A DNA stretch of 64,000 nt from DSWT01 sp035373625 (GCA_035373625.1 DAOSNS010000013.1:1-64000), one strand, 5' to 3'. Positions 11,145 to 19,979 are shown, numbered from the stretch's first letter. Notes: a model not told the origin generated them from the letters alone. Translations and numbers: made by a program.

Positions 11145-12080
11145 CTAAAACCCCTTCCAGCGTTCAAGGACTTCCTTCAGCCCTTCTTCCAGGCTCACCT
11201 GCGGGACAAATCCCATGCTGATGAGTTTCGTGGCGTCCACATCGTAACTGATCTCGGTGAGGATGTCCTGATCGGTATAACGCATCGTCGCTTCGGGGAT
11301 AATGCGCTGCACGGCTGTGGCGATGGTGTTGAGCGACAGGTGCTCGGTTGCCGCGTTGACCGTCTCACCGATAAAGGCCGGATCGGCCATGCAGAGCCGC
11401 AAGGCCTCCGAGGTGTCGCGGATGTGGATGAACGGACGCACTTGATTGCCGCTGCCGTAAATAACCATCGGGCGGCGCACCCCCGCGAGATAGGCGAAGC
11501 GGTTAATGGTCGCATCAAAGCGCATGGCCGGCGCGCTCCCGAAGACGGTGCCCAACCGCACGATGGTCGGTTGGATGCCGCGCACCTCCGCCTGGCGAAT
11601 CTCGTCCTCGGCCTTGCGTTTGGAGATCGCATACGGACCGACGGGACGGCAAAGGTCGGTTTCCTTGAACGGCCCACCCGGTCCGTAGACGCTGGCGGAA
11701 CTGGCGTAGATCATGCGCATCACGCCCGCCCGCACCATACAATCCACAACCGCCGCCGTCCCCCAGTGGTTGATCTGCTCCGTCCACTCCGGATGGTCAA
11801 AACTCAGCGGGGTGGTGACAATGGCCGCCAGGTGGACAACCATAGCAGCATCCTGCATAGCACGCTGCAAATTGAGCCGGTCGAGGATGTCGCCCTCGAT
11901 GAACTCATAACGCCTTTCCACCGGCAAATCCATTAGCGCGCTGAAGTTTTTGTGGCGCAAGCTATCGTAAATGCGTACCGTGAAACCGGCAAAGCGTGGA
12001 TCCAAAACGATGTCACGGATCAACTGCGAGCCGATATACCCCGCACCACCGGTGATCAAAATGACATTTTTACCGTCCAT
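11145..12080 (-). CDS. NAD-dependent epimerase/dehydratase (extended SDR)
   Basis: A Rossmann-fold enzyme of 311 residues. Glycine motif TGGAGYIGSQL at the start, the SSASVYG strand and the catalytic pair in YAISK. Fold and motifs place it among nucleotide-sugar epimerases/dehydratases; the substrate cannot be read from sequence. The ATG at 12080 is preferred to the longer frame because it has a GGAGGAG site and starts at the fold. It overlaps the end of cysH by 11 bp, so the two are probably co-transcribed. The link to sulphate assimilation could hint at sulphosugar synthesis (SQD1-like) but no SQD1-specific motif was recognised. Confidence 0.88.
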   Translation of the reverse strand: MDGKNVILITGGAGYIGSQLIRDIVLDPRFAGFTVRIYDSLRHKNFSALMDLPVERRYEFIEGDILDRLNLQRAMQDAAMVVHLAAIVTTPLSFDHPEWTEQINHWGTAAVVDCMVRAGVMRMIYASSASVYGPGGPFKETDLCRPVGPYAISKRKAEDEIRQAEVRGIQPTIVRLGTVFGSAPAMRFDATINRFAYLAGVRRPMVIYGSGNQVRPFIHIRDTSEALRLCMADPAFIGETVNAATEHLSLNTIATAVQRIIPEATMRYTDQDILTEISYDVDATKLISMGFVPQVSLEEGLKEVLERWKGF

Positions 12081-12777
12081 GCTTTTTCTCCTCCTCTTGC
12101 CAATCCAAATGCAAACCACATTCTTTTTTGTCCGAATCCGCCCATCGTCCGGCGCGCTCGTCCTCACCGAGGAACACCGGGCGCGTGCATGGCGCGCAGC
12201 CGATGCTCATATAACCACGATAATACAGCGGATGGACGGGTAGATCGTGTGCCTGACGGTATGCCTCCACATCGGCTTTGGTCCAGTTCAGCATGGGATG
12301 AATCTGCAGCGGCCCCTTGGCCGGTTGATGGAGCACACGCATTGTCTGGCGATTGGCGGTCTGATCCCGTCGCACTCCCGCCACCAGGGCCTTCATCCGC
12401 GCCGTGATCCACTGCATCGGCTGCACTTTGTTAATGTAACAACATAAGTCCGGGTCGCGGCGATAAAGCGCCTCCCCGTATTGCTGCAACAGCTCGCTTT
12501 GCGTCATCGTTGGCCGCACGGTGAGGATATTCAGCTTGAAACGCGCCTGGAGCATATCCCGAAAGGCCAGCGTCTCCGGGAAGTGGAAGCCCGTGTCTAT
12601 GAAAATGATCGGCATCTCCGGACATACCTGCGAGATGATGTGTAGCAGCGGCACACTCTGCGTCTGGAAGGACGAACTCGTCGCCACGTCCGGCGCAAAG
12701 GTCTCCCACGCCCAGCGCAGAATCTCCTCGGTGGAGGCGTGCTCAAAACGCTCATTCAGGGCCGCAATGTCCAACAT
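12070..12777 (-). CDS. cysH: Phosphoadenylyl/adenylyl-sulfate reductase
   Basis: Reduces APS or PAPS to sulphite in assimilatory sulphate reduction. 235 residues with SSSFQTQSVPLLH (PP-loop-like) and IDTGFHFPET. The cysteine pairs DLCCYINK and SIGCAPCTRP would ligate a 4Fe-4S cluster, which in characterised enzymes marks APS preference. The catalytic C-terminal motif is KKECGLH. Only a 15-bp repeat array separates it from valS at 12920. Its stop overlaps the downstream epimerase start. Confidence 0.92.
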   Translation of the reverse strand: MLDIAALNERFEHASTEEILRWAWETFAPDVATSSSFQTQSVPLLHIISQVCPEMPIIFIDTGFHFPETLAFRDMLQARFKLNILTVRPTMTQSELLQQYGEALYRRDPDLCCYINKVQPMQWITARMKALVAGVRRDQTANRQTMRVLHQPAKGPLQIHPMLNWTKADVEAYRQAHDLPVHPLYYRGYMSIGCAPCTRPVFLGEDERAGRWADSDKKECGLHLDWQEEEKKHGR

Positions 12778-12780
12778 TAT

Positions 12781-12906
12781 TTAGTCTGGTAGGCTTTAGT
12801 CAAGTAGTCTTTAGTCTGGTAGGCTTTAGTCCGATAGGCTTTAGTCTGGTAGTCTTTAGTCCGATAGGCTTTAGTCTGGTAGGCTTTAGTCCGGTAGGCT
12901 TTAGTC
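12781..12906. repeat. 15-bp tandem repeat, 8 units plus a partial
   Basis: Eight consecutive units of TTAGTCTGGTAGGCT with variants (CAAGTAGT, CCGATAGG, CCGGTAGG) run from 12781 to 12900, then a partial TTAGTC. It starts four bases upstream of the cysH start codon, so it forms the leader of that gene if cysH is read from the valS side. Confidence 0.95.
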
Positions 12907-12919
12907 GCGCCACTCACGG

Positions 12920-15412
12920 TCAGATTGTCATCAAAGCCGCCTGGATTTGACCATCCAAAAGTATTATACTTTCTCCGTCAAGCGCAGCAACAACTTCGAC
13001 GCGCTGCGCGCGCGTGATGCTGACGAGGTCTTGCGTTGCCGCGCGGAACTGTTCCGCCAGCATTGTGTTGCGCGTCGCCAGAAGCAGCGGACCGACTTCC
13101 GCGCCAAGCGAGAGACCACGCTCACTCTTATAACGCCGTACCGCCGTGGCGACTTCAACCAGGGTCTCACCAAAAGATTCAGCATCCGCATCCTCGAAAC
13201 GCGCGTCGGCTTCAGGCCAGTGGGCGCGATGGATGGACACAGCGCCGTCACGTTCCGCAAAAAGTGCCAGGTAGATGGTCTCCGTCACATGCGGCAGAAA
13301 CGGCGCAAACAACTTAAGCGTTGTCAATAAGACGTCATCAAGTGTAAAAGCCGCCCCTGTGTCCTGAGCATACAGGCGCAGTTTCGCCATCTCCAGGTAA
13401 TTATCCGCCAAATCGCGCCAGAAGAAAGTCTCAATCTCGCTTTTGGCGGCAGCGTAATCGTAATCGCGGAACAGGGCGGTGACGCGGCGGATCAAGCGTT
13501 GGGTGCGGGCGAGAATCCAACGATCGGCGGGGGATAGCCCCCCCTCAGTCCCCGCCAGTGGGGGGAAGGCCGGGGAGAGCAAAAACCGTTCGGCGAAACG
13601 GGCGACGTTCCACAGTTTGGTGATCAATTTCTCACCGATCTGGATTTTCTCCTCGCTGATGATCGAGTCCTTGCCGAAGCCGGTGCTCGAAGTCCAATAG
13701 CGCACGGCGTCCGCCGAATACCGGTCGAGCATCTCCATCGGCGGCATCGGGCCGCCGCCACGACTCTTGCAGATCTTGCCGGTGCCTTCAGGGGCCAGCC
13801 CCCACCCCGAAATCCCCGCGTCGGTCCACGGCGTCGCGCCGAAGTGGTGGTGCGATTTCACGATCGTGTAGAACGCCCACGTGCGGATGATCTCGTGGGC
13901 CTGCGGGCGCAGCGAGAAGGGATAGACTTTGGCGTAGAGTTCGGGATTCGTCAGCCACTGTCCGGCGATTTGCGGGGACAGCGATGAGGTGGCCCAGGTG
14001 TCCATCACGTCGGTTTCCGGGGTGAAGGACGTGCTGCCACATGCGCAGGTGCGGGGAGCGCCGGATTGTGATCCGGCGCAAGCATCAGTGAGACAAGCGG
14101 CGGGCGGGCGTGTCGTCGGGTCCACGGGTAACTCGTCTTCCCCGGCGAGGATTGTCGCGCCACAGGCGTTGCAGTACCAGACGGGGAAGGTCACGCCGTA
14201 GTAGCGTTGGCGGGAGATGCACCAGTCCCAGTTGAGGTTTTCGACCCACTCGCGGAAGCGGGTTTCCATGTGATCGGGATGCCAGCGCACCTTCGCGCCG
14301 GACGCCAGTAGCTCGTCCTTGAAGTCGAGCACACGGATAAACCACTGTGGCGTGACGATGTACTCCACCGGCGTGTCGCACCGCTCGTGGACGCGCACGG
14401 ACTGCGCCAGCGGGCTTTGTGCCAGGAGCAGGCCGCGCTCCGCCAGTGCCGCCACGATCTGCCGCCGGGCTTCGCGTGAGGGCAGACCGGCAAACGCGCC
14501 CGCCAGATCGGTCATCCGCCCGGCGTGGTCCAGCGCCACACGCAGCGGCAGGTTGTGCTTATACCACCAGGCCACATCCGTCGTGTCGCCGAAGGTGCAG
14601 CACATCACCGCGCCCGTGCCCTTCTCCGGGTCCGCGCCGGGATCGGTCAGGACCGGCACCCACTGGTCAAAATACGGCACGCGCGCCTGCTTACCGACCA
14701 ATCCCGCATAACGCGTGTCATCCGGGTGAACGAAGATCGCCACACACGCGGGCAGCAATTCCGGGCGGGTGGTGGCGATTTCCAGCACACCGCCGTCTTC
14801 CAGCGCGAAAGCCAGCGTGTAGAACGTACTGGCGCGGTCGAGGTCGTTCAGTTCAGCCTGGGCGATTGCGGTCTGGCACTCCGGGCACCAGATCGCGGGC
14901 GCTTCCTTGCGATAGACCAATCCCTTGCGGTAAAGATCAAGGAACGAAAGCTGTGAGATGCGCCGCGCGTTCGCGTCAATCGTGCGGTAGGTGTAGCGCC
15001 AGTCAATCGAAAGGCCCAAACGCTGCCAGAGCGCCTGGTAATCTTTTTCCGCCTGTTCGCTCACCGCCAGACAACGCTCGATGAACGCCTCCCGGCCCAC
15101 ATCCACGGCGCGGATGCCCTCCCATTTTTCGACCAGGCGCTCGGTGGGCAGGCCGTTGTCGTCGTAGCCCATCGGATAGAAAATGTTGTAGCCGTTCATC
15201 CGCCAGAACCGCGCCATAAAGTCGGCGTGGCTGTACGAATAGACATGACCCAGGTGCAGGTGCCCGGAAACCGTCGGTGGCGGCGTGTCAATCGAGTAAA
15301 CCGGGCGCGTGGCGTCGTCAATATCGAAGTGATACACGCCCTGCGCCTGCCAGAATGCCTGCAAGCGCGGCTCCTCGGTCTTCGGATCGTAGCGTTTCGG
15401 TAAAGCAGTCAT
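12920..15412 (-). CDS. valS: Second valyl-tRNA synthetase, archaeal/rickettsial type
   Basis: 830 residues, class Ia. HIGH motif in TPPPTVSGHLHLGHVYS followed by FYPMGYDDNGLPTERLVEK, the pattern of the archaeal and Rickettsia-type ValRS, clearly different from the 908-residue gene at 7423. The KMSKS loop is a variant, GKICKSRGGG. Zinc-type cysteines occur in IWCPECQT, WYCNACG and CACGS. It lacks the long C-terminal coiled-coil arm. Its T-box leader (15506-15813) fits regulation by uncharged tRNA. It could be a resistant or stress-induced duplicate; IleRS is less likely given the DDNGLPTE block. Confidence 0.9.
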   Translation of the reverse strand: MTALPKRYDPKTEEPRLQAFWQAQGVYHFDIDDATRPVYSIDTPPPTVSGHLHLGHVYSYSHADFMARFWRMNGYNIFYPMGYDDNGLPTERLVEKWEGIRAVDVGREAFIERCLAVSEQAEKDYQALWQRLGLSIDWRYTYRTIDANARRISQLSFLDLYRKGLVYRKEAPAIWCPECQTAIAQAELNDLDRASTFYTLAFALEDGGVLEIATTRPELLPACVAIFVHPDDTRYAGLVGKQARVPYFDQWVPVLTDPGADPEKGTGAVMCCTFGDTTDVAWWYKHNLPLRVALDHAGRMTDLAGAFAGLPSREARRQIVAALAERGLLLAQSPLAQSVRVHERCDTPVEYIVTPQWFIRVLDFKDELLASGAKVRWHPDHMETRFREWVENLNWDWCISRQRYYGVTFPVWYCNACGATILAGEDELPVDPTTRPPAACLTDACAGSQSGAPRTCACGSTSFTPETDVMDTWATSSLSPQIAGQWLTNPELYAKVYPFSLRPQAHEIIRTWAFYTIVKSHHHFGATPWTDAGISGWGLAPEGTGKICKSRGGGPMPPMEMLDRYSADAVRYWTSSTGFGKDSIISEEKIQIGEKLITKLWNVARFAERFLLSPAFPPLAGTEGGLSPADRWILARTQRLIRRVTALFRDYDYAAAKSEIETFFWRDLADNYLEMAKLRLYAQDTGAAFTLDDVLLTTLKLFAPFLPHVTETIYLALFAERDGAVSIHRAHWPEADARFEDADAESFGETLVEVATAVRRYKSERGLSLGAEVGPLLLATRNTMLAEQFRAATQDLVSITRAQRVEVVAALDGESIILLDGQIQAALMTI

Positions 15413-15428
15413 GTCAGTCCTCCATCAA

Positions 15429-15503
15429 GAAAATAGTCAGCAGATTGAGCAGATTGAGCAGATTAGCTTGTACTTAATCCGCTAAATCTGCTTAATCTGC
15501 TGA
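15429..15503. repeat. AGCAGATT repeats in direct and inverted orientation
   Basis: AGCAGATTG words (15429-15463) are followed by their complements in CTAAATCTGCTTAATCTGCTGAC (about 15481-15503, shown here in part), making a long potential hairpin between the T-box terminator and valS. Same family as 10168 and 38557. Confidence 0.75.
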
Positions 15504-15505
15504 CA

Positions 15506-15813
15506 AACAAAAAGGCCCACTCCGTCCAGGGACGAAGTGGGCCTCCGCGGTACCACCCTGATTTACCGGCGCACACCGGTACACTCTGCCATCCACAGCC
15601 TAAGCGATGGATGCTCGCTGTAACGGGCGATCCCGTAGCGACCTACTGAGGGCCATCCCCCAATTCAGCCGCTCGACTCCCGGGCGACCTTCGGCGATCT
15701 GTCACTGCAAGGGCTTTCAGCCGGTGACCCTATTCTCTGTTCCCAGTGACGGAGTGAGCGCTGCTCCCTCAATCGCCTACTCCTCCCGTTCACCGTCTTT
15801 GACGGATTACGTT
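15506..15813 (-). promoter_or_regulatory. T-box riboswitch leader of the second valS
   Basis: On the minus strand, AGGGTGGTACCGCGG (15545-15559) is an exact T-box core, the sequence that pairs with the tRNA acceptor end. Directly after it is an intrinsic terminator: GGCCCACTTCGTCC pairs with GGACGGAGTGGGCC (15514-15543) followed by TTTTTG. Upstream is about 250 nt of structured leader; GGTGA near 15788 may pair with TCACC near 15724 to close stem I. Known T-boxes read uncharged tRNA; valS context implies tRNA-Val. A GUC triplet lies on the 3' side of the putative stem I but I could not assign the specifier securely. Confidence 0.9.
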
Positions 15814-15819
15814 GATATG

Positions 15820-15847
15820 ATTATATGAGAGTTGGATGAATTGTCAA
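15820..15847 (-). promoter_or_regulatory. Consensus promoter for the T-box-valS transcript
   Basis: Minus strand: TTGACA (15842-15847), 16-bp spacer, TATAAT (15820-15825). Both hexamers match sigma-70 consensus exactly. The -35 box overlaps the stop codon of the homoserine-dehydrogenase-like gene. The predicted start near 15812 matches the beginning of the T-box leader. Confidence 0.85.
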
Positions 15848-16875
15848 CTGTAAATATCCAGCACATCCCGCAGCATCGTCATCGCCGACGGAACCGGATT
15901 CGGTTCGTCAATAATCGCGGTGATAACGCCGTAGATGTCGGTGGTGTAGACGACGCCCATCTGCTTGCGGCCGAGCCGCCCAAACGGGTGATCCGGCGAC
16001 AGCGGCATGGGGGTGACGGAGAGGGCGTAGCCGCCGTCGGGTTGCCGTTCGGCGCGGGCGAGCAAGCGATAGCACTGCCCCCGTCTGCGCGCCGCGACCA
16101 ACGCCTCCGCGCTGACGGTCACAATGCCGGCGCGCGTCACGTCGTCCAGTGTGGCGGGGAAATCTGCCACGGCGTTCGCCAGGATGACGAGTTTCGCCGC
16201 CGCGTCCCAGCCTTCGAGATCCCACGAGCCATCTCCCTCAAGCACGCCTTCATCGCGCGCCAGTGCCAGCGCTTCATCCCACGGCACACCGTCGGCGAGC
16301 AGGTCCATCACGTAGCCGGTGACGAGGTTGGGCACGGCCTCGATGCACTCCACGACCGCGCCGCGCAAATCCCGCGCGCCCAGGTTGATCGCCGGCAGGC
16401 CACCCGCGACGGTGCCATCGAAGCGCAGTTTGACGCCCTGCGCTTTCGCCAGCGCGTGCAGTTCGCGGTAGGCCACGACCAGCGGCCCCTTGTTCGGTGT
16501 GACGACGTGCATCCCCTTGCGCATCGCAGTGCGGATGCAACTCAGGCCCGGCTCCGCGCCCTGGGTCAGGTTGACCGGCGAGGCTTCCAGCAGTACATCG
16601 GCGTCTGCCGCTTCAACGAGCGATAGCGCGTCCCACCCTAAACGTCCGACACCGGGATAGGCGGCAACCGAATCACCCGCCTGTTTGAGTTGTGCGACAT
16701 GCACCGGATCAAGCCCGTTCGTGTCGTAGGCCGCGCCCCGGCTGTCTGCCGCGCCCACAAGCAGCAGTTCAAGGCCGTAACGCTCACGCAGCAATGCATC
16801 CTTCTCGGCGATCACCTCACAAAAGCGGCGGCCCAGATTACCCAGTCCGACAAGTATGTAACGTATTGTTTGCAT
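15844..16875 (-). CDS. Homoserine-dehydrogenase-like oxidoreductase
   Basis: 343 residues. N-terminal NAD(P)-binding motif LVGLGNLGRRF, then TPNKGPLVV (the family's T-A/P-NK motif), FDGTVAGGLPAINL and GWDAAAKLVILANAV, which resembles the G-x-DAAxK segment with the catalytic Lys. The family's GIxNGTxNxIL signature is degenerate here (EAVPNLVTGYVMD), and no ACT domain is present. So it belongs to the homoserine dehydrogenase superfamily, but whether it uses homoserine is uncertain. ATG at 16875 preferred, with GGAGA 7 nt upstream, over the longer frame. Its stop overlaps the promoter of the next transcript. Confidence 0.8.
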   Translation of the reverse strand: MQTIRYILVGLGNLGRRFCEVIAEKDALLRERYGLELLLVGAADSRGAAYDTNGLDPVHVAQLKQAGDSVAAYPGVGRLGWDALSLVEAADADVLLEASPVNLTQGAEPGLSCIRTAMRKGMHVVTPNKGPLVVAYRELHALAKAQGVKLRFDGTVAGGLPAINLGARDLRGAVVECIEAVPNLVTGYVMDLLADGVPWDEALALARDEGVLEGDGSWDLEGWDAAAKLVILANAVADFPATLDDVTRAGIVTVSAEALVAARRRGQCYRLLARAERQPDGGYALSVTPMPLSPDHPFGRLGRKQMGVVYTTDIYGVITAIIDEPNPVPSAMTMLRDVLDIYS

Positions 16876-17016
16876 CAGAGTCTCCAAAGTACAAAATAAG
16901 GGGTAAAGAGTAAGCGGTAAGGAGATAGATAGGCCCAGAACAGGCGTCCCCCCTCCCCAATCCCTAATCCCCAAAAGTATATCCCAATCGTTTGGTCGTG
17001 CAAAAAGGACCTTCAT

Positions 17017-17044
17017 TTGACATCACGACGTTTATGGACATAAT
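17017..17044 (+). promoter_or_regulatory. Promoter of the solute-binding protein gene
   Basis: TTGACA (17017-17022), 16-bp spacer, CATAAT (17039-17044); transcription would start about 60 bp before the ATG at 17112. The region 16876-17016 upstream is the divergent leader of the gene at 15844 and contains nothing else recognisable. Confidence 0.65.
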
Positions 17045-17111
17045 AGCAACCGGGGTTAGCGCGCAAGTTTACCTCAGCTGACTATATTTTTCCAAGAAAA
17101 GGGAGGAGATT

Positions 17112-17858
17112 ATGAAACTGCAAAAGTTCGCTACGTTTATGATGTTGGCAATTGTGCTCGTTACCAGTCTGATGACAGGTTGTCAGCGGTCACAGAAGAT
17201 CGTTGTGGCAACAGATGCCACATGGCCGCCGATGGAATTTGTAGACGAGAACAAGCAAATCGTGGGCTTCGACATTGACCTGATGAACGCGATCGCGAAA
17301 GAAGCCGGTTTTCAGGTCGAGTACAAGAATGTGGCCTGGGACGGCATCTTTGCCGGTCTTGCCGCAGGTGAATATGATGCGATTATCTCGTCCGTCACCA
17401 TCACCGATGAGCGGCGACAGCAATACGACTTCTCCGATCCATACATCAACGCCGGGCAGATCGTCGTCGTGCGCGCCGATAGCGACATCACCGGACCGGA
17501 GACGTTGAGCGGCCATACCGTCGGGGCACAGATCAGCACCACCGGTGCCTTCGAGGTCCAGAAGATGTCCGGCGTCACGCTCAAGGAATATGACGAAGTT
17601 GGGCTGGCGTTCGAGGATCTGGTCGCCGGGCGCATTGACGCAGTCGTTTGCGATACGCCGGTCGCGGCGGACTTTGCCCTGCAACGCGAGGAATATCGCG
17701 CCAAGCTGAAGATCGTCGGTGACTCTTTCACCGAGGAATACTATGGCATTCTCGTGCAGAAGGGCAACACCGAGTTGCTTTCCAAGATCAACAAGGGGCT
17801 TGCGGCCGTCAAAGCCAAGGGCCTTGACAAAGAACTGCAAGAGAAGTGGTTGCGCTAA
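17112..17858 (+). CDS. Amino-acid-type ABC transporter substrate-binding lipoprotein
   Basis: 248 residues, SBP_bac_3 fold. Signal peptide with lipobox LMTGC (Cys near residue 24), then KIVVATDATWPPMEFVDEN and GFDIDLMNAIAKEAGF, the signature of polar amino-acid binding proteins. YDAIISSVTITDERR is typical of the hinge region. GGGAGGAG lies before the ATG. No permease or ATPase gene adjoins it, so it must work with a transporter elsewhere, or as a receptor. The ligand is not readable. Confidence 0.92.
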   Translation: MKLQKFATFMMLAIVLVTSLMTGCQRSQKIVVATDATWPPMEFVDENKQIVGFDIDLMNAIAKEAGFQVEYKNVAWDGIFAGLAAGEYDAIISSVTITDERRQQYDFSDPYINAGQIVVVRADSDITGPETLSGHTVGAQISTTGAFEVQKMSGVTLKEYDEVGLAFEDLVAGRIDAVVCDTPVAADFALQREEYRAKLKIVGDSFTEEYYGILVQKGNTELLSKINKGLAAVKAKGLDKELQEKWLR

Positions 17859-18928
17859 ATACACGCTTCGTTTACGTAGGGACGTACACTTACCGTGGTG
17901 ACAGCAAGGGCATTTACCTCTACCGGTTGGATATGACGACCGGGGCGCTGATCCCATCCGGCGTCGCCGCAGAGACGGTAAACCCTTCCTTCCTTGCGGC
18001 GGCGCCTCAACGTCGCTATCTCTACGCCGTGAACGAGACGATGACTTTTGAAGGTCAGTCCGGTGGGGGATTGAGTGCCTTCGCCATTGAGCCGCAGACA
18101 GGCATGCTGACCTTCATCAATAGCCAATGCACCCACGGCGGCGCGCCATGTCACGTGAGCGTGGATCAGACCGGGCACTTTGTCTACGTGGCAAACTATA
18201 TGGGCGGCAACGTGGCCGTTTTTCCGGTGCGTGGAGACGGCGGCCTGGAGCCGGCTTCCGATGTCGTGCAGCACAGCGGTTCCGGCGTCAATCCCCAGCG
18301 GCAGGAGGGGCCGCATGCCCATTCCATCAACCCGGATCCGACAAACCGGTATGCCTTTGTCGCCGATCTGGGCATTGATCGGCTGATGGCTTACCGGCTC
18401 GATCTGGCCAACGGCAAGTTGATCCCACATACGACGCTGTGGTTGGAGGTAGCCGCAGGGGCCGGGCCGCGCCATCTGGCCTTTCACCCCAACGGCAAAT
18501 ACGCCTATCTGATGACCGAGATGGGTTCGACGATCATCGCCCTGGCCTACGATGCCGCACAGGGGACACTGACTGCGCTCCAGACTGTGCCGGCGCTGCC
18601 GGAAAACTTTGCCGGTCACAGCACCGGTGCCGATATTCACGTTGCACCGTCAGGTAAATTCCTGTACGCTTCCAATCGCGGCCACGATAGTCTCGTCATC
18701 TACGCCATTGACCCGGCAACGGGGTGGCTGACCTATGTCGGGCACGCGCCAACGCAGGGTCAGACGCCGCGTAACTTTGCCATTGATCCCACAGGGACGT
18801 ATCTCTTTGTGGCCAATCAGGACAGCGACACGATGGTCACCTTCACGATTGACCCGCAGACAGGCCATCTCACACCAACAGGCCACGTCACCCACGTTCC
18901 GATGCCGGTGTGTGTGCTGGTCCTTTAG
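17846..18928 (+). CDS. Lactonase-family beta-propeller (6-phosphogluconolactonase-like)
   Basis: 360 residues, seven-bladed propeller related to Pgl/YbhE. RFVYVGTYT at the start, repeated strands of the YLYAVNE and FVYVANY type, and the family motifs GPHAHSINPDPTNRYAFVADLG and GPRHLAFHPNGKYAY. Expected to hydrolyse sugar lactones (6-phosphogluconolactone in E. coli). The GTG at 17846 overlaps the previous gene by 13 bp and is the only reasonable start upstream of the first blade. Cytosolic; no signal peptide. Confidence 0.88.
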   Translation: MVALNTRFVYVGTYTYRGDSKGIYLYRLDMTTGALIPSGVAAETVNPSFLAAAPQRRYLYAVNETMTFEGQSGGGLSAFAIEPQTGMLTFINSQCTHGGAPCHVSVDQTGHFVYVANYMGGNVAVFPVRGDGGLEPASDVVQHSGSGVNPQRQEGPHAHSINPDPTNRYAFVADLGIDRLMAYRLDLANGKLIPHTTLWLEVAAGAGPRHLAFHPNGKYAYLMTEMGSTIIALAYDAAQGTLTALQTVPALPENFAGHSTGADIHVAPSGKFLYASNRGHDSLVIYAIDPATGWLTYVGHAPTQGQTPRNFAIDPTGTYLFVANQDSDTMVTFTIDPQTGHLTPTGHVTHVPMPVCVLVL

Positions 18929-18930
18929 TC

Positions 18931-18954
18931 CAACGTTCCAACGTTGGAACGTTG
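18931..18954. promoter_or_regulatory. Perfect 24-bp palindrome before the methyltransferase gene
   Basis: CAACGTTCCAAC followed by its exact complement GTTGGAACGTTG, starting 3 bp after the lactonase stop and ending 10 bp before the next ATG. A related half-palindrome, GAACGTTGGAATGTTC, follows the same gene at about 19919. It could be an operator, a hairpin or a repeat unit. Confidence 0.6.
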
Positions 18955-18963
18955 TGGAGGGGT

Positions 18964-19905
18964 ATGACTGAAGGTGCTGATCTTGTCGCTGTCTGCGTCC
19001 GCACGCGCAGCAACGAGATCAACGAACTTATCGCCGCCGAATGTGAGCATCTGACCGGAGGCCGTCCGGACGCGGACGGCGTCGCACAGTGCAACTCGTT
19101 GGCGTACATTCCGCATGCCGCTTATGTGCGCACCGGCTTGCGGCGTCTGGCGCAGGCGTCCACGTTCGCGGGTCTGCTCGAGATGCTTCGCCAAATGCCG
19201 TTTGAGCTGGACAATTTCTGCGTGGACGCGCTTTATTTGTCGGGGCGCTTTCCCATGCCACAACAGGATGCCGTGGTTCTGGCTGCCGATGCCATCCACT
19301 GCCGCGCAAACGTCACCGCGCCCCAACACCGCTTGCTGCTGGTCGCACAACGGCACACCTTCTGGCTCGGCGAAATTCTAGCAGAAGCGGCACAGAGCTA
19401 CACACCGCACACGGCCAAGCCCTGCCATGTTTCCGTTTCTCTGGAAGCGCGAGTAGCTCGCGCGCTGGTCAACCTTGTCACGCCGCCGGCCAGGACATTA
19501 ATGGATCCATGTTGTGGAACCGGCTCCATTCTTTTGGAGGCGAGCGCGCTTGGCCTGACCGCTTACGGCGCGGATAGCAACCCCCGAATGGTGCGCATGG
19601 CACAGCGGAATCTGCTGCACTTCGGCTATGCGCCCCGTGTGACGCTTGCCGATGCTCGCGAATGGTCACAAACCGCCGATGCGCTCGTCACCGACTTGCC
19701 CTACGGGCGACAGTTAGCATCCGCCGAAGCAACCATCCCCGCAATCCTGGCGCACATGGTGCACTTGGCGCCGCTTGCCGTCTATGTGACCGGCGACGAC
19801 ATCCGTGAAGAACTGATGACGGCAGGCTATGATGACATTGCAGTCTATCGGATCGTCAAACCCAACGGCTTCACCCGTTATGTTCATCGTGCGCGCCGCG
19901 GGTGA
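18964..19905 (+). CDS. Putative RNA (guanine-N2) methyltransferase, TRM11/UPF0020-like
   Basis: 313 residues. The C-terminal half is a Rossmann methyltransferase: SAM motif I in MDPCCGTGSILLEAS, acidic motif in YGADSNPRMV, and the catalytic TDLPYGR (D-x-PY type) that marks N2-guanine or N6-adenine methylation of RNA. The N-terminal half is of the THUMP-like length without a clear motif. The layout resembles archaeal/eukaryotic Trm-G10 (tRNA guanosine-10). The ATG at 18964 with GGAGG is preferred to the longer frame from 18910. The exact target base is inference. Confidence 0.82.
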   Translation: MTEGADLVAVCVRTRSNEINELIAAECEHLTGGRPDADGVAQCNSLAYIPHAAYVRTGLRRLAQASTFAGLLEMLRQMPFELDNFCVDALYLSGRFPMPQQDAVVLAADAIHCRANVTAPQHRLLLVAQRHTFWLGEILAEAAQSYTPHTAKPCHVSVSLEARVARALVNLVTPPARTLMDPCCGTGSILLEASALGLTAYGADSNPRMVRMAQRNLLHFGYAPRVTLADAREWSQTADALVTDLPYGRQLASAEATIPAILAHMVHLAPLAVYVTGDDIREELMTAGYDDIAVYRIVKPNGFTRYVHRARRG

Positions 19906-19951
19906 GTGTTAGCGCGCTTGAACGTTGGAATGTTCTGACGCCCATCACCTT

Positions 19952-19979
19952 TCGACAAAGGACAGCCTTATGTTATACT
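19952..19979 (+). promoter_or_regulatory. Promoter of the glycosyltransferase gene
   Basis: TCGACA (19952-19957), 16-bp spacer, TATACT (19974-19979). Transcription would begin near 19986, close to the candidate starts at 19996 (GTG) and 20020 (ATG). Confidence 0.55.

Noticed and set aside
12920..15412. Isoleucyl-tRNA synthetase
   Set aside because: The block after the HIGH motif, YPMGYDDNGLPTERLVEK, is that of archaeal/rickettsial ValRS, and the length is short for IleRS.
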